Shown here: positions 51,620-59,481 of the stretch, piece by piece | How positions within the stretch are numbered: position 1 is the stretch's first letter | Layout: every line of letters starts with the position of its first letter | Notes under the pieces: generated by a model | What the model saw: only the letters and a program-made list of their open reading frames with translations | Databases searched by the model: none | What the model was told of the DNA's origin: nothing | Source: Vannielia litorea | GTDB taxonomy: Bacteria; Pseudomonadota; Alphaproteobacteria; Rhodobacterales; Rhodobacteraceae | Direction of reading: 5' to 3' | Length of the DNA stretch: 64,000 nt | NCBI RefSeq assembly: GCF_019801175.1 | Contig: NZ_JAHVJR010000001.1 | Span: 248,001 to 312,000, forward strand | Made by a program: the position numbers and the translations under genes

Positions 51620-52066
51620 ATGGGACGCATTCTGGTGGCCATGGCTGCGATCGCTCTGGCCCTTTTTTTCCGTTACACGGCGCAAGACTATCCAAGGGCC
51701 GCCGCGCGCCTTCCGACCCTGCTTGGCTGGGCCGTGATCCTGCTGGCCCTGCTGGCGATTGGCGGTCAGCTGATGGCCTGGAGAAGGCAAAGCGCAGAAG
51801 GTGCCTTGCGGCTCATCCCCGCCATCGACACGCGTGCCATCACCATCGGGGTGTGCTTTGCGGGCCTGAGCATCGCCTATGCGGCGGCGATCACTGTGGT
51901 GGGATACCTCATCGCCACGCCCGTCTTTCTTCTGCTGTCGCTCGGTGCACTGCGGCCCATCGGCTGGAGCCGCATCCTGATCACCACCGCGCTCGTGACA
52001 GGCGTCATCTGGGCGGTTTTCATCCATTTCCTTGGCCTTCCGTTGCCGCTTTATCCCGGCGCATGA
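51620..52066 (+). CDS. tctB: Small membrane subunit of the TTT transporter (TctB)
   Basis: A 148-residue protein with four hydrophobic segments: VAMAAIALALFF, LPTLLGWAVILLALLAIGGQL, ITIGVCFAGLSIAYAAAITVVGYLIATPVFLLLSL and a last helix near the end. Length and topology match TctB, the small subunit that partners TctA. It lies between tctC and tctA, as in known operons. Sequence conservation in this family is low, so the call rests on position and topology. Confidence 0.9.
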   Translation: MGRILVAMAAIALALFFRYTAQDYPRAAARLPTLLGWAVILLALLAIGGQLMAWRRQSAEGALRLIPAIDTRAITIGVCFAGLSIAYAAAITVVGYLIATPVFLLLSLGALRPIGWSRILITTALVTGVIWAVFIHFLGLPLPLYPGA

Positions 52067-52078
52067 GGGGAACCTGAC

Positions 52079-53623
52079 GTGACTGACTCTTTCCTCTGGA
52101 TCGGGCTGACCAATGTGGTCCAGCCCATCAACATCGCGGCAATCGTCATGGGCACGCTGATCGGCATGTTCGTCGGCGCGATGCCGGGCCTCTCCGCGAC
52201 GATGGCCATCGCCCTGCTGCTGCCGCTGACCTTTTCTTTCGAACCGGCGACGGGCCTTGCCATGCTGGCGTCGCTTTACCTGTCCGCGATGTATGGCGGC
52301 TCCATTGCGGCGATCCTGCTGCGCACCCCGGGCACCCCCGCCGCGGCGGCCACGGTGATCGATGGCTACCCGATGGCGCAGGCCGGCAAGGCCGGGAAGG
52401 CGCTTGGATACTCGCTGACGGCATCGCTGATCGGGGGTGTCGTTTCGTCAATCGTGTTGTTGACGGTGGCACCGATGCTGGGCCGGTTGGTGCTCAACTT
52501 CGGGCCGGTCGAGATTTTTGCGATTGCGGTGCTGGGGATCACGATCATCGGGTCGCTTTCGCAAGGCTCTGCCGTGCTTGGCCTGATGTCCGGCGCGCTC
52601 GGCCTGCTGATCTCGATGATCGGCATGGACCCGACGACAGGCACGCCCCGCTTCACCTTCGGAAACCTGAACCTGTTCGGAGGCGTCGAGTTTACCGTTG
52701 CCCTGATCGGGCTCTTTTCCATCCCGCAGGCCATTCGCCTGATGATGGGCGGCGATACCCAGACCAGCAGCAGGATCTCGAATGTGCGGGACCGGATGCT
52801 GCCGACGGCGATCGAGTTCGTGAAAATGCTGCCGAACAGCATCCGCTCTGCCGGGATCGGCGTGGCCACCGGCCTGATCCCCGGAACCGGCGGCGATACG
52901 GCCTCGTGGTTTGCCTATAACGAGGCCAAGCGGTTCTCGCGCAACAAGGCGGCCTTCGGCACCGGTCATCCGGCGGGCATCGTGGCACCCGAAGCGGCGA
53001 ACAACTCTGTCGTGGGCGGGGCGCTGATTCCGACGATCTCGCTGGGCATTCCGGGCTCGTCCTCGACGGCGGTTCTCATGGGCGGGCTCATGGTGCATGG
53101 CATCCTGCCCGGCCCGACGCTGATGACCGACCATGGCGATGTGACGTATACGCTTCTCTGGGCCGTCCTGTTTGCGAATGTCGCGCTCTTTGCCGTGGGC
53201 ATGCTGTTTACCCGGGCTTGTGTCTCGGTCACCAAGATCCCCAACAGGGTTGTCGGACCGGTCATCGTGGTTCTGTCGATCATCGGTGCCTATGCGCTGA
53301 ACAACTCGATCTTCGAGATCTGGCTGATGCTGGGCTTCGGGCTCTTCGGGTTTGTCCTCGACGCCTGCAAGATTCCGACGCCGCCGCTGGTCATCGGGCT
53401 GATCCTTGGGCCGGTTCTCGATACCAGTCTCGAGCAGAGCCTCCTGATCGGGCAGGGCAACTGGATGATCTTTCTCCAGAGCCCGATTTCGGCCGTGCTG
53501 CTGGGGATTGCCTTTCTGTCCATTCTGCAGGCGACGCCGCTCTTCAGCTGGCTCGGTGGACTCCGCCGCAGATCAGCGAGCGCCTCGGAAAGCGAGGTTG
53601 ACTCGCGTAAGACACATGGATGA
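52079..53623 (+). CDS. tctA: Large membrane subunit of the TTT transporter (TctA)
   Basis: A 514-residue integral membrane protein with about eleven to twelve helices, the channel subunit of the TTT system. Its hallmark region near residues 30-105 includes VGAMPGLSATMAIALLLPLTF and GGSIAAILLRTPGTPAAAATVIDGYPMAQAGKAGKALG. A second copy-like motif is SLGIPGSSSTAVLMGGLMVHGILPGP near 320. The start is a GTG at 52079 after a GAGGGG site, 13 bases after tctB. It completes the transporter. Confidence 0.95.
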   Translation: MTDSFLWIGLTNVVQPINIAAIVMGTLIGMFVGAMPGLSATMAIALLLPLTFSFEPATGLAMLASLYLSAMYGGSIAAILLRTPGTPAAAATVIDGYPMAQAGKAGKALGYSLTASLIGGVVSSIVLLTVAPMLGRLVLNFGPVEIFAIAVLGITIIGSLSQGSAVLGLMSGALGLLISMIGMDPTTGTPRFTFGNLNLFGGVEFTVALIGLFSIPQAIRLMMGGDTQTSSRISNVRDRMLPTAIEFVKMLPNSIRSAGIGVATGLIPGTGGDTASWFAYNEAKRFSRNKAAFGTGHPAGIVAPEAANNSVVGGALIPTISLGIPGSSSTAVLMGGLMVHGILPGPTLMTDHGDVTYTLLWAVLFANVALFAVGMLFTRACVSVTKIPNRVVGPVIVVLSIIGAYALNNSIFEIWLMLGFGLFGFVLDACKIPTPPLVIGLILGPVLDTSLEQSLLIGQGNWMIFLQSPISAVLLGIAFLSILQATPLFSWLGGLRRRSASASESEVDSRKTHG

Positions 53624-53679
53624 TTCTTGCCGATCCAGAGATAGAGTGCTCCAGACAGGTGACGTGAACGAAGCCAGAA

Positions 53680-54378
53680 GTGAGATGTGAAGTGACCAAG
53701 GCGGGTAGAGAAGATCCGAAAACGAGCGGCAGCGCCGAAGAAGTGACGCGCGACATCACGCGGCGGCTGGAAGAGGATATCGTCTTTGGCCACCTTCACC
53801 CGCGCGAGCGGCTTGTAGAGGACGAGATCGCCGAGCGCTTCGGCATCAAGCGCTACCTTGCCCGGCAGGCGATCATCGAGCTCGAACGGCTGGGGCTTGT
53901 GGACCGCATCCGCAATCGCGGTGCCGTCGTGCGCCTCTACACCCCGCAGGAGGTCAACGACATCCACCTGGTGCGGGTGCTGCTGGAAACGCAGGCCGCC
54001 GGCCTCATTCCGCTTCCGATGGATGCGGATTCTGTCACGAAGCTCGAAGAGATCCAGGGGCGCCATTCGATCGGGATCACCGAGGGCGACAAGCGCGCGG
54101 TCTTTCACGCCAACATCGAGTTTCATAGGGAGCTGTTTGCGCATTGCGGAAATGCAGCGCTGATCGAAGCCATCGAGATTTTTGCGCAGAAGAGCCATGC
54201 CTATCGCTCGATCTTCACCAATGACCTTGCCTCGCTGGAATGGGCCGCGAGTGAGCATCTGTCGATGATAGACGCGTGCAGGCGAGGCGACCGAGACGCG
54301 CTTGTGGTGGCCTGTAGAGACCATCTTGCGCCCGCGAAGGATCACTACATCTCCGTCTGGCGCTCGCGGTTTGATTGA
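53680..54378 (+). CDS. GntR-family regulator with FCD domain
   Basis: A 232-residue regulator. The winged helix-turn-helix is at about residues 20-85 (RRLEEDIVFGHLHPRERLVEDEIAERFGIKRYLARQAIIELERLGLVDRIRNRG, read across several blocks), and the C-terminal FCD domain runs from about 95 with helical repeats that usually hold a metal and bind an organic acid. FadR-subfamily regulators often control hydroxyacid and sugar-acid catabolism. It lies inside the transporter operon, so it probably represses it through the 50483-50502 inverted repeat. The start is GTG 53680, or GTG 53692. Confidence 0.88.
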   Translation: MRCEVTKAGREDPKTSGSAEEVTRDITRRLEEDIVFGHLHPRERLVEDEIAERFGIKRYLARQAIIELERLGLVDRIRNRGAVVRLYTPQEVNDIHLVRVLLETQAAGLIPLPMDADSVTKLEEIQGRHSIGITEGDKRAVFHANIEFHRELFAHCGNAALIEAIEIFAQKSHAYRSIFTNDLASLEWAASEHLSMIDACRRGDRDALVVACRDHLAPAKDHYISVWRSRFD

Positions 54379-54419
54379 ATGCGCGTTCGGCGGCCCGGGA
54401 AAGAGGCAGGAGACAGGCG

Positions 54420-55697
54420 ATGAGTGTCATTGACGAATTTCTGGCAAATGTCGAACTGCCCCGCATGGTGACGGTGAGACAGGTATTCGCCGACAATGCC
54501 GTGACCGATGTTGCCAGCGCGGTGCGTGCAGAGATCGCGCGGCCTGAGATCGCCGCTCTGGTACGCCCTGACATGTCGGTTGCCGTCGGCGTTGGAAGCC
54601 GAGGGCTCGCCGAGCTGCCCACGCTGGTGAGAACGACTGTCGACGCCCTTCGTGCGCTGGGTGCCCGGCCCTACATCGTGCCGGCCATGGGCAGCCATGG
54701 CGGCGCTACGCCCGAAGGCCAGATCAAGCTGCTCGGCAAGCTTGGCGTGACCGAGGAAAGCGCGGGCTGCCCGATCCGGTCCTCGATGGAGACCGTCGAG
54801 CTTGGGCGCTTGCCCAACGGGCTGCCAATCCTGATGGACAAGGAGGCCATGCAGGCTGATGGCATCATCGTCATCAACCGGGTGAAACCGCACACCAGTT
54901 TCAGCGGCACCATAGAAAGCGGCCTCGCCAAGATGGTGACGATCGGGCTTGGCAAGCAGCAGGGCGCCGAAAGTTGCCATGCGCTCGGGTTTGGCAAGAT
55001 GGCGGAGAACGTGCTGGAGATGGCCCGTTTCAAGCTGGAACACACACCGATCCTGTTTGGCCTCGCGACGGTGGAAAATGCCTATGACAGGATCTCGCGG
55101 ATCGAAGCGGTTGCGGGCGACAGGATCCTCGCGCGAGAGCCCGAATTGCTGGCCGAGGCGCGTGGTAACATGCCGCGCATCCTTTTCCGCCCGATTGATG
55201 TGCTCATCGTCGACCGCATGGGCAAGGAGTATTCGGGTACAGGGATGGACCCCAACATCACCGGCCGCGCCTCCACGCCCTATGTGACCACCACTCAGGA
55301 GGTCGGGAAGATGGCGGTGCTCGACCTCACCGAGAACAGCGGCGGCAATGCCACCGGGATCGGACTTGCCGACATCTGCACGCGCCGACTCTACGAGAAG
55401 ATCGATTTTCCGGCGACCTATGCCAATTGCATCACCTCGACGGTTCTGGCTGGCGCGCGCATTCCGGTAATCATGGAAACCGACCGGGATGCCGCCCGGA
55501 TCGCGGTCAAGACCTGCAACGTTCCCGATCTGGATCAGCTGCAGATGGTCAGGCTATCGAACACGCTGCATCTCGAAGAGATCCAGATTTCCGAGGCCCT
55601 GCTGCCCGAGGCCCGCAGCAACCCCTCTATTGAAATCCTAGGTGATCCGAGTCCGATGATGTTCGACGCGGCGGGGAGCCTGCTGTACGGGGACTGA
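54420..55697 (+). CDS. LarA-superfamily protein, putative nickel-pincer-dependent racemase or epimerase
   Basis: A 425-residue protein of the LarA/DUF2088 superfamily. By comparison with lactate racemase, its candidate cofactor-site residues are Arg61 (GVGSRGL), His93 (AMGSHGGATPEG), His158 (NRVKPHTSFSG) and Lys171 (ESGLAKM), corresponding to Arg75, His108, His174 and Lys184 of the L. plantarum enzyme. Lys184 there is the residue covalently linked to NPN. The overall sequence is far from lactate racemase, so it belongs to the LarA-homologue group that includes hydroxyacid racemases and a gluconate 2-epimerase. ATG 54420 has an AGGAG site. It ends the plus-strand operon; larBCE lie about 9 kb away in the same block. 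Confidence 0.85.
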   Translation: MSVIDEFLANVELPRMVTVRQVFADNAVTDVASAVRAEIARPEIAALVRPDMSVAVGVGSRGLAELPTLVRTTVDALRALGARPYIVPAMGSHGGATPEGQIKLLGKLGVTEESAGCPIRSSMETVELGRLPNGLPILMDKEAMQADGIIVINRVKPHTSFSGTIESGLAKMVTIGLGKQQGAESCHALGFGKMAENVLEMARFKLEHTPILFGLATVENAYDRISRIEAVAGDRILAREPELLAEARGNMPRILFRPIDVLIVDRMGKEYSGTGMDPNITGRASTPYVTTTQEVGKMAVLDLTENSGGNATGIGLADICTRRLYEKIDFPATYANCITSTVLAGARIPVIMETDRDAARIAVKTCNVPDLDQLQMVRLSNTLHLEEIQISEALLPEARSNPSIEILGDPSPMMFDAAGSLLYGD

Positions 55698-56007
55698 CCG
55701 CAGGGTGGCTGAAGCTCTGCTGCGTGGGGGTACGCTCAGGAGACATGGCCGGTAGATGGTGGACGGGTCGATTGAGTTTTTCGATGCCGACGCTGGTACG
55801 CAGAGGGTGGTCAACCGATGTTGGAACCGCTGGCTCGCGTGACGTGGGTGTATCACACTCTTTGTGGCTGTTGCCGATTGGAAATGAATTGGCGGCGTGC
55901 GGTGCGCGGTGGAGAAGCGGCTGTCTCGCCTCTCAGGTTCAATCTTAGCACTGGCTTGACTGCTTTTAATGTTTCCGGCCGCTTACCAGAGACCCACCAA
56001 CCCTAAT

Positions 56008-56027
56008 CGGCGCGAAAAGAGGCGCCG
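56008..56027 (+). terminator. Hairpin upstream of the Rieske gene
   Basis: CGGCGC (56008-56013) pairs with GCGCCG (56022-56027) across an eight-base purine loop. It may end transcription from the left before the Rieske gene promoter. Confidence 0.4.
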
Positions 56028-56039
56028 GGGCTGGAAGGG

Positions 56040-56064
56040 TTGATCATCTGAGGTAAAATGATCA
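56040..56064. promoter_or_regulatory. TGATCA inverted repeat upstream of the Rieske gene
   Basis: TGATCAT (56041-56047) and ATGATCA (56058-56064) are perfect inverted arms around ten bases. The same TGATCA core recurs in the control region of the amidohydrolase/amidase pair (57881-57886). It lies 53 bases before the GTG start and may be an operator. Confidence 0.45.
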
Positions 56065-56116
56065 GGGTGCTGAGTATCTGCCTGCGTGGTGCAGGTTGCG
56101 ACCAGCGGAGGCGGCG

Positions 56117-56491
56117 GTGTCTGACGATTTGCCCGACTATCAGAACGTGGCTCTCATGCGCGACCTGCCGGAGGGGCGGGTGGTGACGGCGCGGGTGGCG
56201 GGGCATTTGGTGGGGGTGGCGCTGGTGGGCGCATCGCCGCGGGTGTTTCAGAGTCTTTGCCCGCATGACAAGGCCTCGCTACAGGACGGGCGCATCGAGG
56301 GCTGCGAAGTGCAATGCCCGCGCCATTTTGCCCGGTTCGATCTGGAGAGCGGGAAGGTCTCTGTCGGGTGGCGGGTGGATGACCTGCGGCTCTATCCGGC
56401 GCGGGTGCAGGAGGGCTGGGTACAGGTGGACGCAGAGGCCCTCCGACGCGATCCGCCGGAGGGCCAGAAGAAGGTTTGGGATTTGTCCTGA
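56117..56491 (+). CDS. Rieske-type [2Fe-2S] ferredoxin-like protein
   Basis: A 124-residue Rieske protein. Cluster ligands are Cys48 and His50 (SLCPHDKASL) and Cys67 and His70 (CEVQCPRHFARFD). It resembles the small ferredoxins of ring-hydroxylating oxygenases and nitrite-reductase small subunits, so it probably transfers electrons to an oxygenase encoded elsewhere. The GTG at 56117 has a GGAGG site five bases away; the in-frame ATG at 56096 would add seven residues and overlap that site. It converges with the amidohydrolase gene. Confidence 0.88.
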   Translation: MSDDLPDYQNVALMRDLPEGRVVTARVAGHLVGVALVGASPRVFQSLCPHDKASLQDGRIEGCEVQCPRHFARFDLESGKVSVGWRVDDLRLYPARVQEGWVQVDAEALRRDPPEGQKKVWDLS

Positions 56492-56512
56492 AGCGCCGCG
56501 AGGGCCGCCGGG

Positions 56513-57769
56513 TCAGGCGTAGACCGGCGGCGGGATCAGCGGCGAGTCGGAGTCGAAGCGCTCGCCATCCTTGAAGCACATCACCGGGCGCACGAGCTTG
56601 TCTGTCACCACCTCGACGCCGGAATTGTCGAACAGCTTGAACTTGCCGTCGATGATTTCGAGCACCGAAATGTCAGCCCCGCGCGAGACCTGAAGCGAGC
56701 CAAGCTCATCGGATTTGCCGAGCACGGTGGCGGGGTTCTGGGTGACGGTTGCGACGACCTCGGGGAGGGTCATGCCGAGGGTGATCAGCTCGGTCATCGC
56801 CACGGTGAGGTTGAAGGGGGCGGCGCCGAAGAAAGGGTTGGATTCGCGCAGGCCCTTGTCGAGCCCCTCGGGCGGGACGGTGACGTTGAAGCCGTGCATG
56901 TCGGCCCCGAGTGTGAAGGGCTTGATGCCGGTGTCGAGCACCTTCTTGGCGACTTCGAAGCTGAAATGCGAGCCATGGCCCACATCGACGCGCACGCCGC
57001 GGTCGATGGCCTCGAAGACGATCGGGTGCACCTCGCCCTCCTCCGAGACGAAGCCGCCGGGATGGCGGGTGAAGGGGTGGGCCAGCATGTCGCCCTCTTC
57101 CATGATCGGCACCAGCTCGCGGATCAGCTCGTCGGGGTCGGGCACGGGGCCTTCCTCGAGCGAGGGCCAGAGCTGACCGAGGTGGATGTAGAGCGGCAGG
57201 CCCAGCTCTCGGGAGATCTGCTTGCCGACCTTGATCACCTCCATCCCCCAGCGCGACTGGCCGCCGATCTCTGCATGGGCCTTCACGCCGCGCACGATGT
57301 CGAGGTTCTCCTTGGCGACGCGGATGGTGTGCTCGGGGTTCACGCCGTTGGGGCCGTAGAGATCGGGGTACATGTGCCCCTCCAGTCCGCCGACGAGATA
57401 GGCGGAGATGAAGCAATAGAGCTTGGTCTTGGCGGCCGGGTCGATGAGGTGCTTGAAGCCGCCCAGGGTCATGCAGCTGGGGCCGCCCTGGTCGATGATG
57501 GTGGTCACGCCGGAGCGGACGCCGACCATATCGGGGTTGAGGCCGAACTTGCCGGTGACGTGCTGGTAGATGTGGCCGTGGGTGTCGATCATGCCGGCGA
57601 TGACGATCTTGCCGGAGAGGTCCACCACCTCGGCCCCGTCGGGGGCGATGGTGGGTTCGATGGCGGCGATCTTGCCGCCCTTGATCGCAACATCGAACTG
57701 CCCGTCGCGGCCTGTTGCCGGGTCGATCACCCGGCCGCCCTTCAGCACAGTCTCGTAGCCCATGGTCAT
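56513..57769 (-). CDS. Amidohydrolase/dihydroorotase-like metallohydrolase
   Basis: A 418-residue member of the amidohydrolase superfamily. The N-terminal strand GGRVIDPATGRDGQFDVAIKGGKIAAIEP is the usual small domain; the metal-binding HGH is in MIDTHGHIYQHV near residue 66; VKAHAEIGG near 167 may carry the carboxylated lysine; a further His is in LPLYIHLGQL. The family includes D-aminoacylase-like deacetylases, hydantoinases and dihydroorotases. The neighbouring amidase operon suggests hydrolysis of a cyclic amide or N-acyl compound. It is divergent from the amidase, with shared control motifs. Confidence 0.88.
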   Translation of the reverse strand: MTMGYETVLKGGRVIDPATGRDGQFDVAIKGGKIAAIEPTIAPDGAEVVDLSGKIVIAGMIDTHGHIYQHVTGKFGLNPDMVGVRSGVTTIIDQGGPSCMTLGGFKHLIDPAAKTKLYCFISAYLVGGLEGHMYPDLYGPNGVNPEHTIRVAKENLDIVRGVKAHAEIGGQSRWGMEVIKVGKQISRELGLPLYIHLGQLWPSLEEGPVPDPDELIRELVPIMEEGDMLAHPFTRHPGGFVSEEGEVHPIVFEAIDRGVRVDVGHGSHFSFEVAKKVLDTGIKPFTLGADMHGFNVTVPPEGLDKGLRESNPFFGAAPFNLTVAMTELITLGMTLPEVVATVTQNPATVLGKSDELGSLQVSRGADISVLEIIDGKFKLFDNSGVEVVTDKLVRPVMCFKDGERFDSDSPLIPPPVYA

Positions 57770-57862
57770 ATGCGTCCCTTTCCTGCGTCGCGTTTCGGTG
57801 TCACCGGGCGGCCCGTTGTGGCCCGTTGCGGGCGCGGATTGGCGGGCGGCGGTGACCTCCTC

Positions 57863-57901
57863 TTGATTTAATCAGTATCCTGATCAATTCTTCTTATCAA
57901 G
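57863..57901. promoter_or_regulatory. Operator-like motifs between amidohydrolase and amidase genes
   Basis: The AT-rich region between divergent genes holds TGATT-T-AATCA (57864-57874), TGATCA (57881-57886), and CTTGAT (57862-57867) paired with ATCAAG (57896-57901). TGATCA also occurs twice upstream of the Rieske gene, suggesting a common regulator. Confidence 0.5.
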
Positions 57902-57937
57902 GCGCCACCGCCATGTAGAACAGGGGATTTGCGCGAA

Positions 57938-59089
57938 ATGCGGGCAGAAACGCAGCTTGCTGACGAAATATTCATCACGCGGAGCATGGCGGCCGCTGAA
58001 GGGGCGGGCCCGCTTGCCGGTCTGCGGCTGGCGGTGAAGGACAATATCGACGGTGCGGGCTGGGTGAATGGCTCGGGCACGCCGGGGTGGGCCGAGGGCC
58101 GGGCGGCAGCGGAGGCGGATGCGCCGGTGCTGGCGGCGCTGCTGGCGGAAGGCGCACAGATGGTAGGGCGCACGGTGATGGATGAGCTGGCCTTCAGCCT
58201 GATGGGGCGCAATGCGCATTACGGCACGCCGCCCAATGGCGCGGCGCCGGAGCGGCTTCCGGGCGGCTCCTCTTCGGGGAGCGCGGCGGCGGTGAGCTGC
58301 GGGGCGGCGGATATTGCGCTGGGCACCGATACCGGCGGGTCGGTGCGGCTTCCGGCGGCGTGGTGCGGGCTGCATGGGCTGCGCACGACTCACGGGGCGG
58401 TGCCGATGGCCGGGGTGACGCCGCTGGCGCCGAGCTTTGACGTGGTCGGCTGGTTTGCCCGTTCGGCTGCACCTATGGCGGCGGTCGCGCAGGTTTCCGG
58501 CCTGGCGCGGCGGGGCGGGTTTGCGCGGGTCTGGATGCCGGGCGCGCTCTGGGCCGGGACGGCGCCCGCGCTGCGGGAAGCGGCGGAGCGGATCGTGGCG
58601 GGGCGGGCGGTGGAGGATGCTGCGCTGCCCGAGTGCGGGATGGATCGGGGCGAGGTGTTTCGCCGGGTGCAGGCGGTCGAGGCCTGGGCGGCGCTGGGCG
58701 ATTTCGTGACCGCGCGAGGCGCCGGGCTGGCGCCGGACGTGCGGGCGCGGTTCGAGGTGGGGCGCGACATGACGCCCGGCGATTATAAGGCGGCGGTGGC
58801 GGCGCGGGCGCGGTTTGCCACGGCGATGGGCGAGGCGCTGGCGGGCGACACGCTCTTGCTGATGCCCACCACGCCCGCCCCGGCGCCGATGCGCGATGCC
58901 GCGCCTGAGGTGCTGGATCGCACGCGGGGCCGGGCGATTGGCCTGCTCTCGGTCGCGGGGCTCGCGGGCCTGCCGCAATATGCGCTGCCGGTGGCCAACC
59001 CCGACGGCCCGCCGCTCTCTCTCTCGCTGATCGCGGCGCCGGGCCGTGACGCTGACCTCATTGCAATTGCCGAAGATATGGAGCCCTGA
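57938..59089 (+). CDS. Amidase-signature family amidase
   Basis: A 383-residue amidase. The Ser-cisSer-Lys triad is visible: Lys in RLAVKDNIDGAG near residue 35, Ser in LPGGSSSGSAAAV near 113 and the nucleophilic Ser in GTDTGGSVRLPAAW near 137. It is shorter than most family members (about 450-500). The operon partner of the HpxZ type points to an oxalurate- or biuret-like substrate, as in hpx and atz clusters. The ATG at 57938 is used; a TTG at 57929 is an alternative. Its stop shares an A with the next start. Confidence 0.92.
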   Translation: MRAETQLADEIFITRSMAAAEGAGPLAGLRLAVKDNIDGAGWVNGSGTPGWAEGRAAAEADAPVLAALLAEGAQMVGRTVMDELAFSLMGRNAHYGTPPNGAAPERLPGGSSSGSAAAVSCGAADIALGTDTGGSVRLPAAWCGLHGLRTTHGAVPMAGVTPLAPSFDVVGWFARSAAPMAAVAQVSGLARRGGFARVWMPGALWAGTAPALREAAERIVAGRAVEDAALPECGMDRGEVFRRVQAVEAWAALGDFVTARGAGLAPDVRARFEVGRDMTPGDYKAAVAARARFATAMGEALAGDTLLLMPTTPAPAPMRDAAPEVLDRTRGRAIGLLSVAGLAGLPQYALPVANPDGPPLSLSLIAAPGRDADLIAIAEDMEP

Positions 59090-59481
59090 TGACCGACCCT
59101 GTGGTGAACGACCCCGAAACGCTGGCCGAGGTGGAAGCTGCCTTTGCCCGCTACGAACGCGCCCTGACGAGCAACCTGATCGACGAGATGGATGACCTCT
59201 TTTGGCACCACGGGCTGACCGTGCGGCTGGGGGCGGGGGAGAACCTGTATGGGATCGAGGCGATCCGGGCGTTTCGCAAGGCGCGGCCTTCGAAGGGGTT
59301 GGACAGGGCGTTGCAGAACACGGTGATCACCAGCTTCGGCAAGGATTTTGCCACCGCCTGCACTGAGTTCACCCGCGAGGGGAGCGACAGGATCGGTCGG
59401 CAGACGCACAGTTGGGTGCGGTTCGAGGATGGTTGGAAGATCGTGGCGGCGCATGTCTCGCTGATGGAGGGCGGGCAATGA
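59089..59481 (+). CDS. HpxZ/AtzH-like (DUF3225) protein
   Basis: A 130-residue protein of the SnoaL/NTF2-like fold, DUF3225 type. The opening TLAEVEAAFARYERALTSNLIDEMDDLFW and the block LYGIEAIRAFRKARPSKGL, with TQTHSWVRFEDGWKIVAAHVSLM-like ending, match HpxZ of oxalurate catabolism and AtzH of cyanuric acid catabolism. Its exact job is unknown, but it accompanies amidases. It is coupled to the amidase by a TGATG junction and to the next gene by a four-base overlap. Confidence 0.85.
   Translation: MTDPVVNDPETLAEVEAAFARYERALTSNLIDEMDDLFWHHGLTVRLGAGENLYGIEAIRAFRKARPSKGLDRALQNTVITSFGKDFATACTEFTREGSDRIGRQTHSWVRFEDGWKIVAAHVSLMEGGQ

Larger units (their letters stand above)
55698..56116. other. 419-base intergenic region
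   Basis: No credible gene. Two short open frames (55724-55948 and 55638-55856 reverse) lack ribosome sites and recognisable domains. The region contains a hairpin (56008-56027) and a TGATCAT/ATGATCA inverted repeat (56041-56064), described separately. I found no transposase remnant and no copy of the tRNA-Leu 3' end here. Confidence 0.6.

Noticed and set aside
55638..56006. Short open frames suggestive of a transposase or integrase remnant at the end of the catabolic block.
   Set aside because: No recognisable transposase or recombinase motif, no ribosome sites, no terminal repeats.
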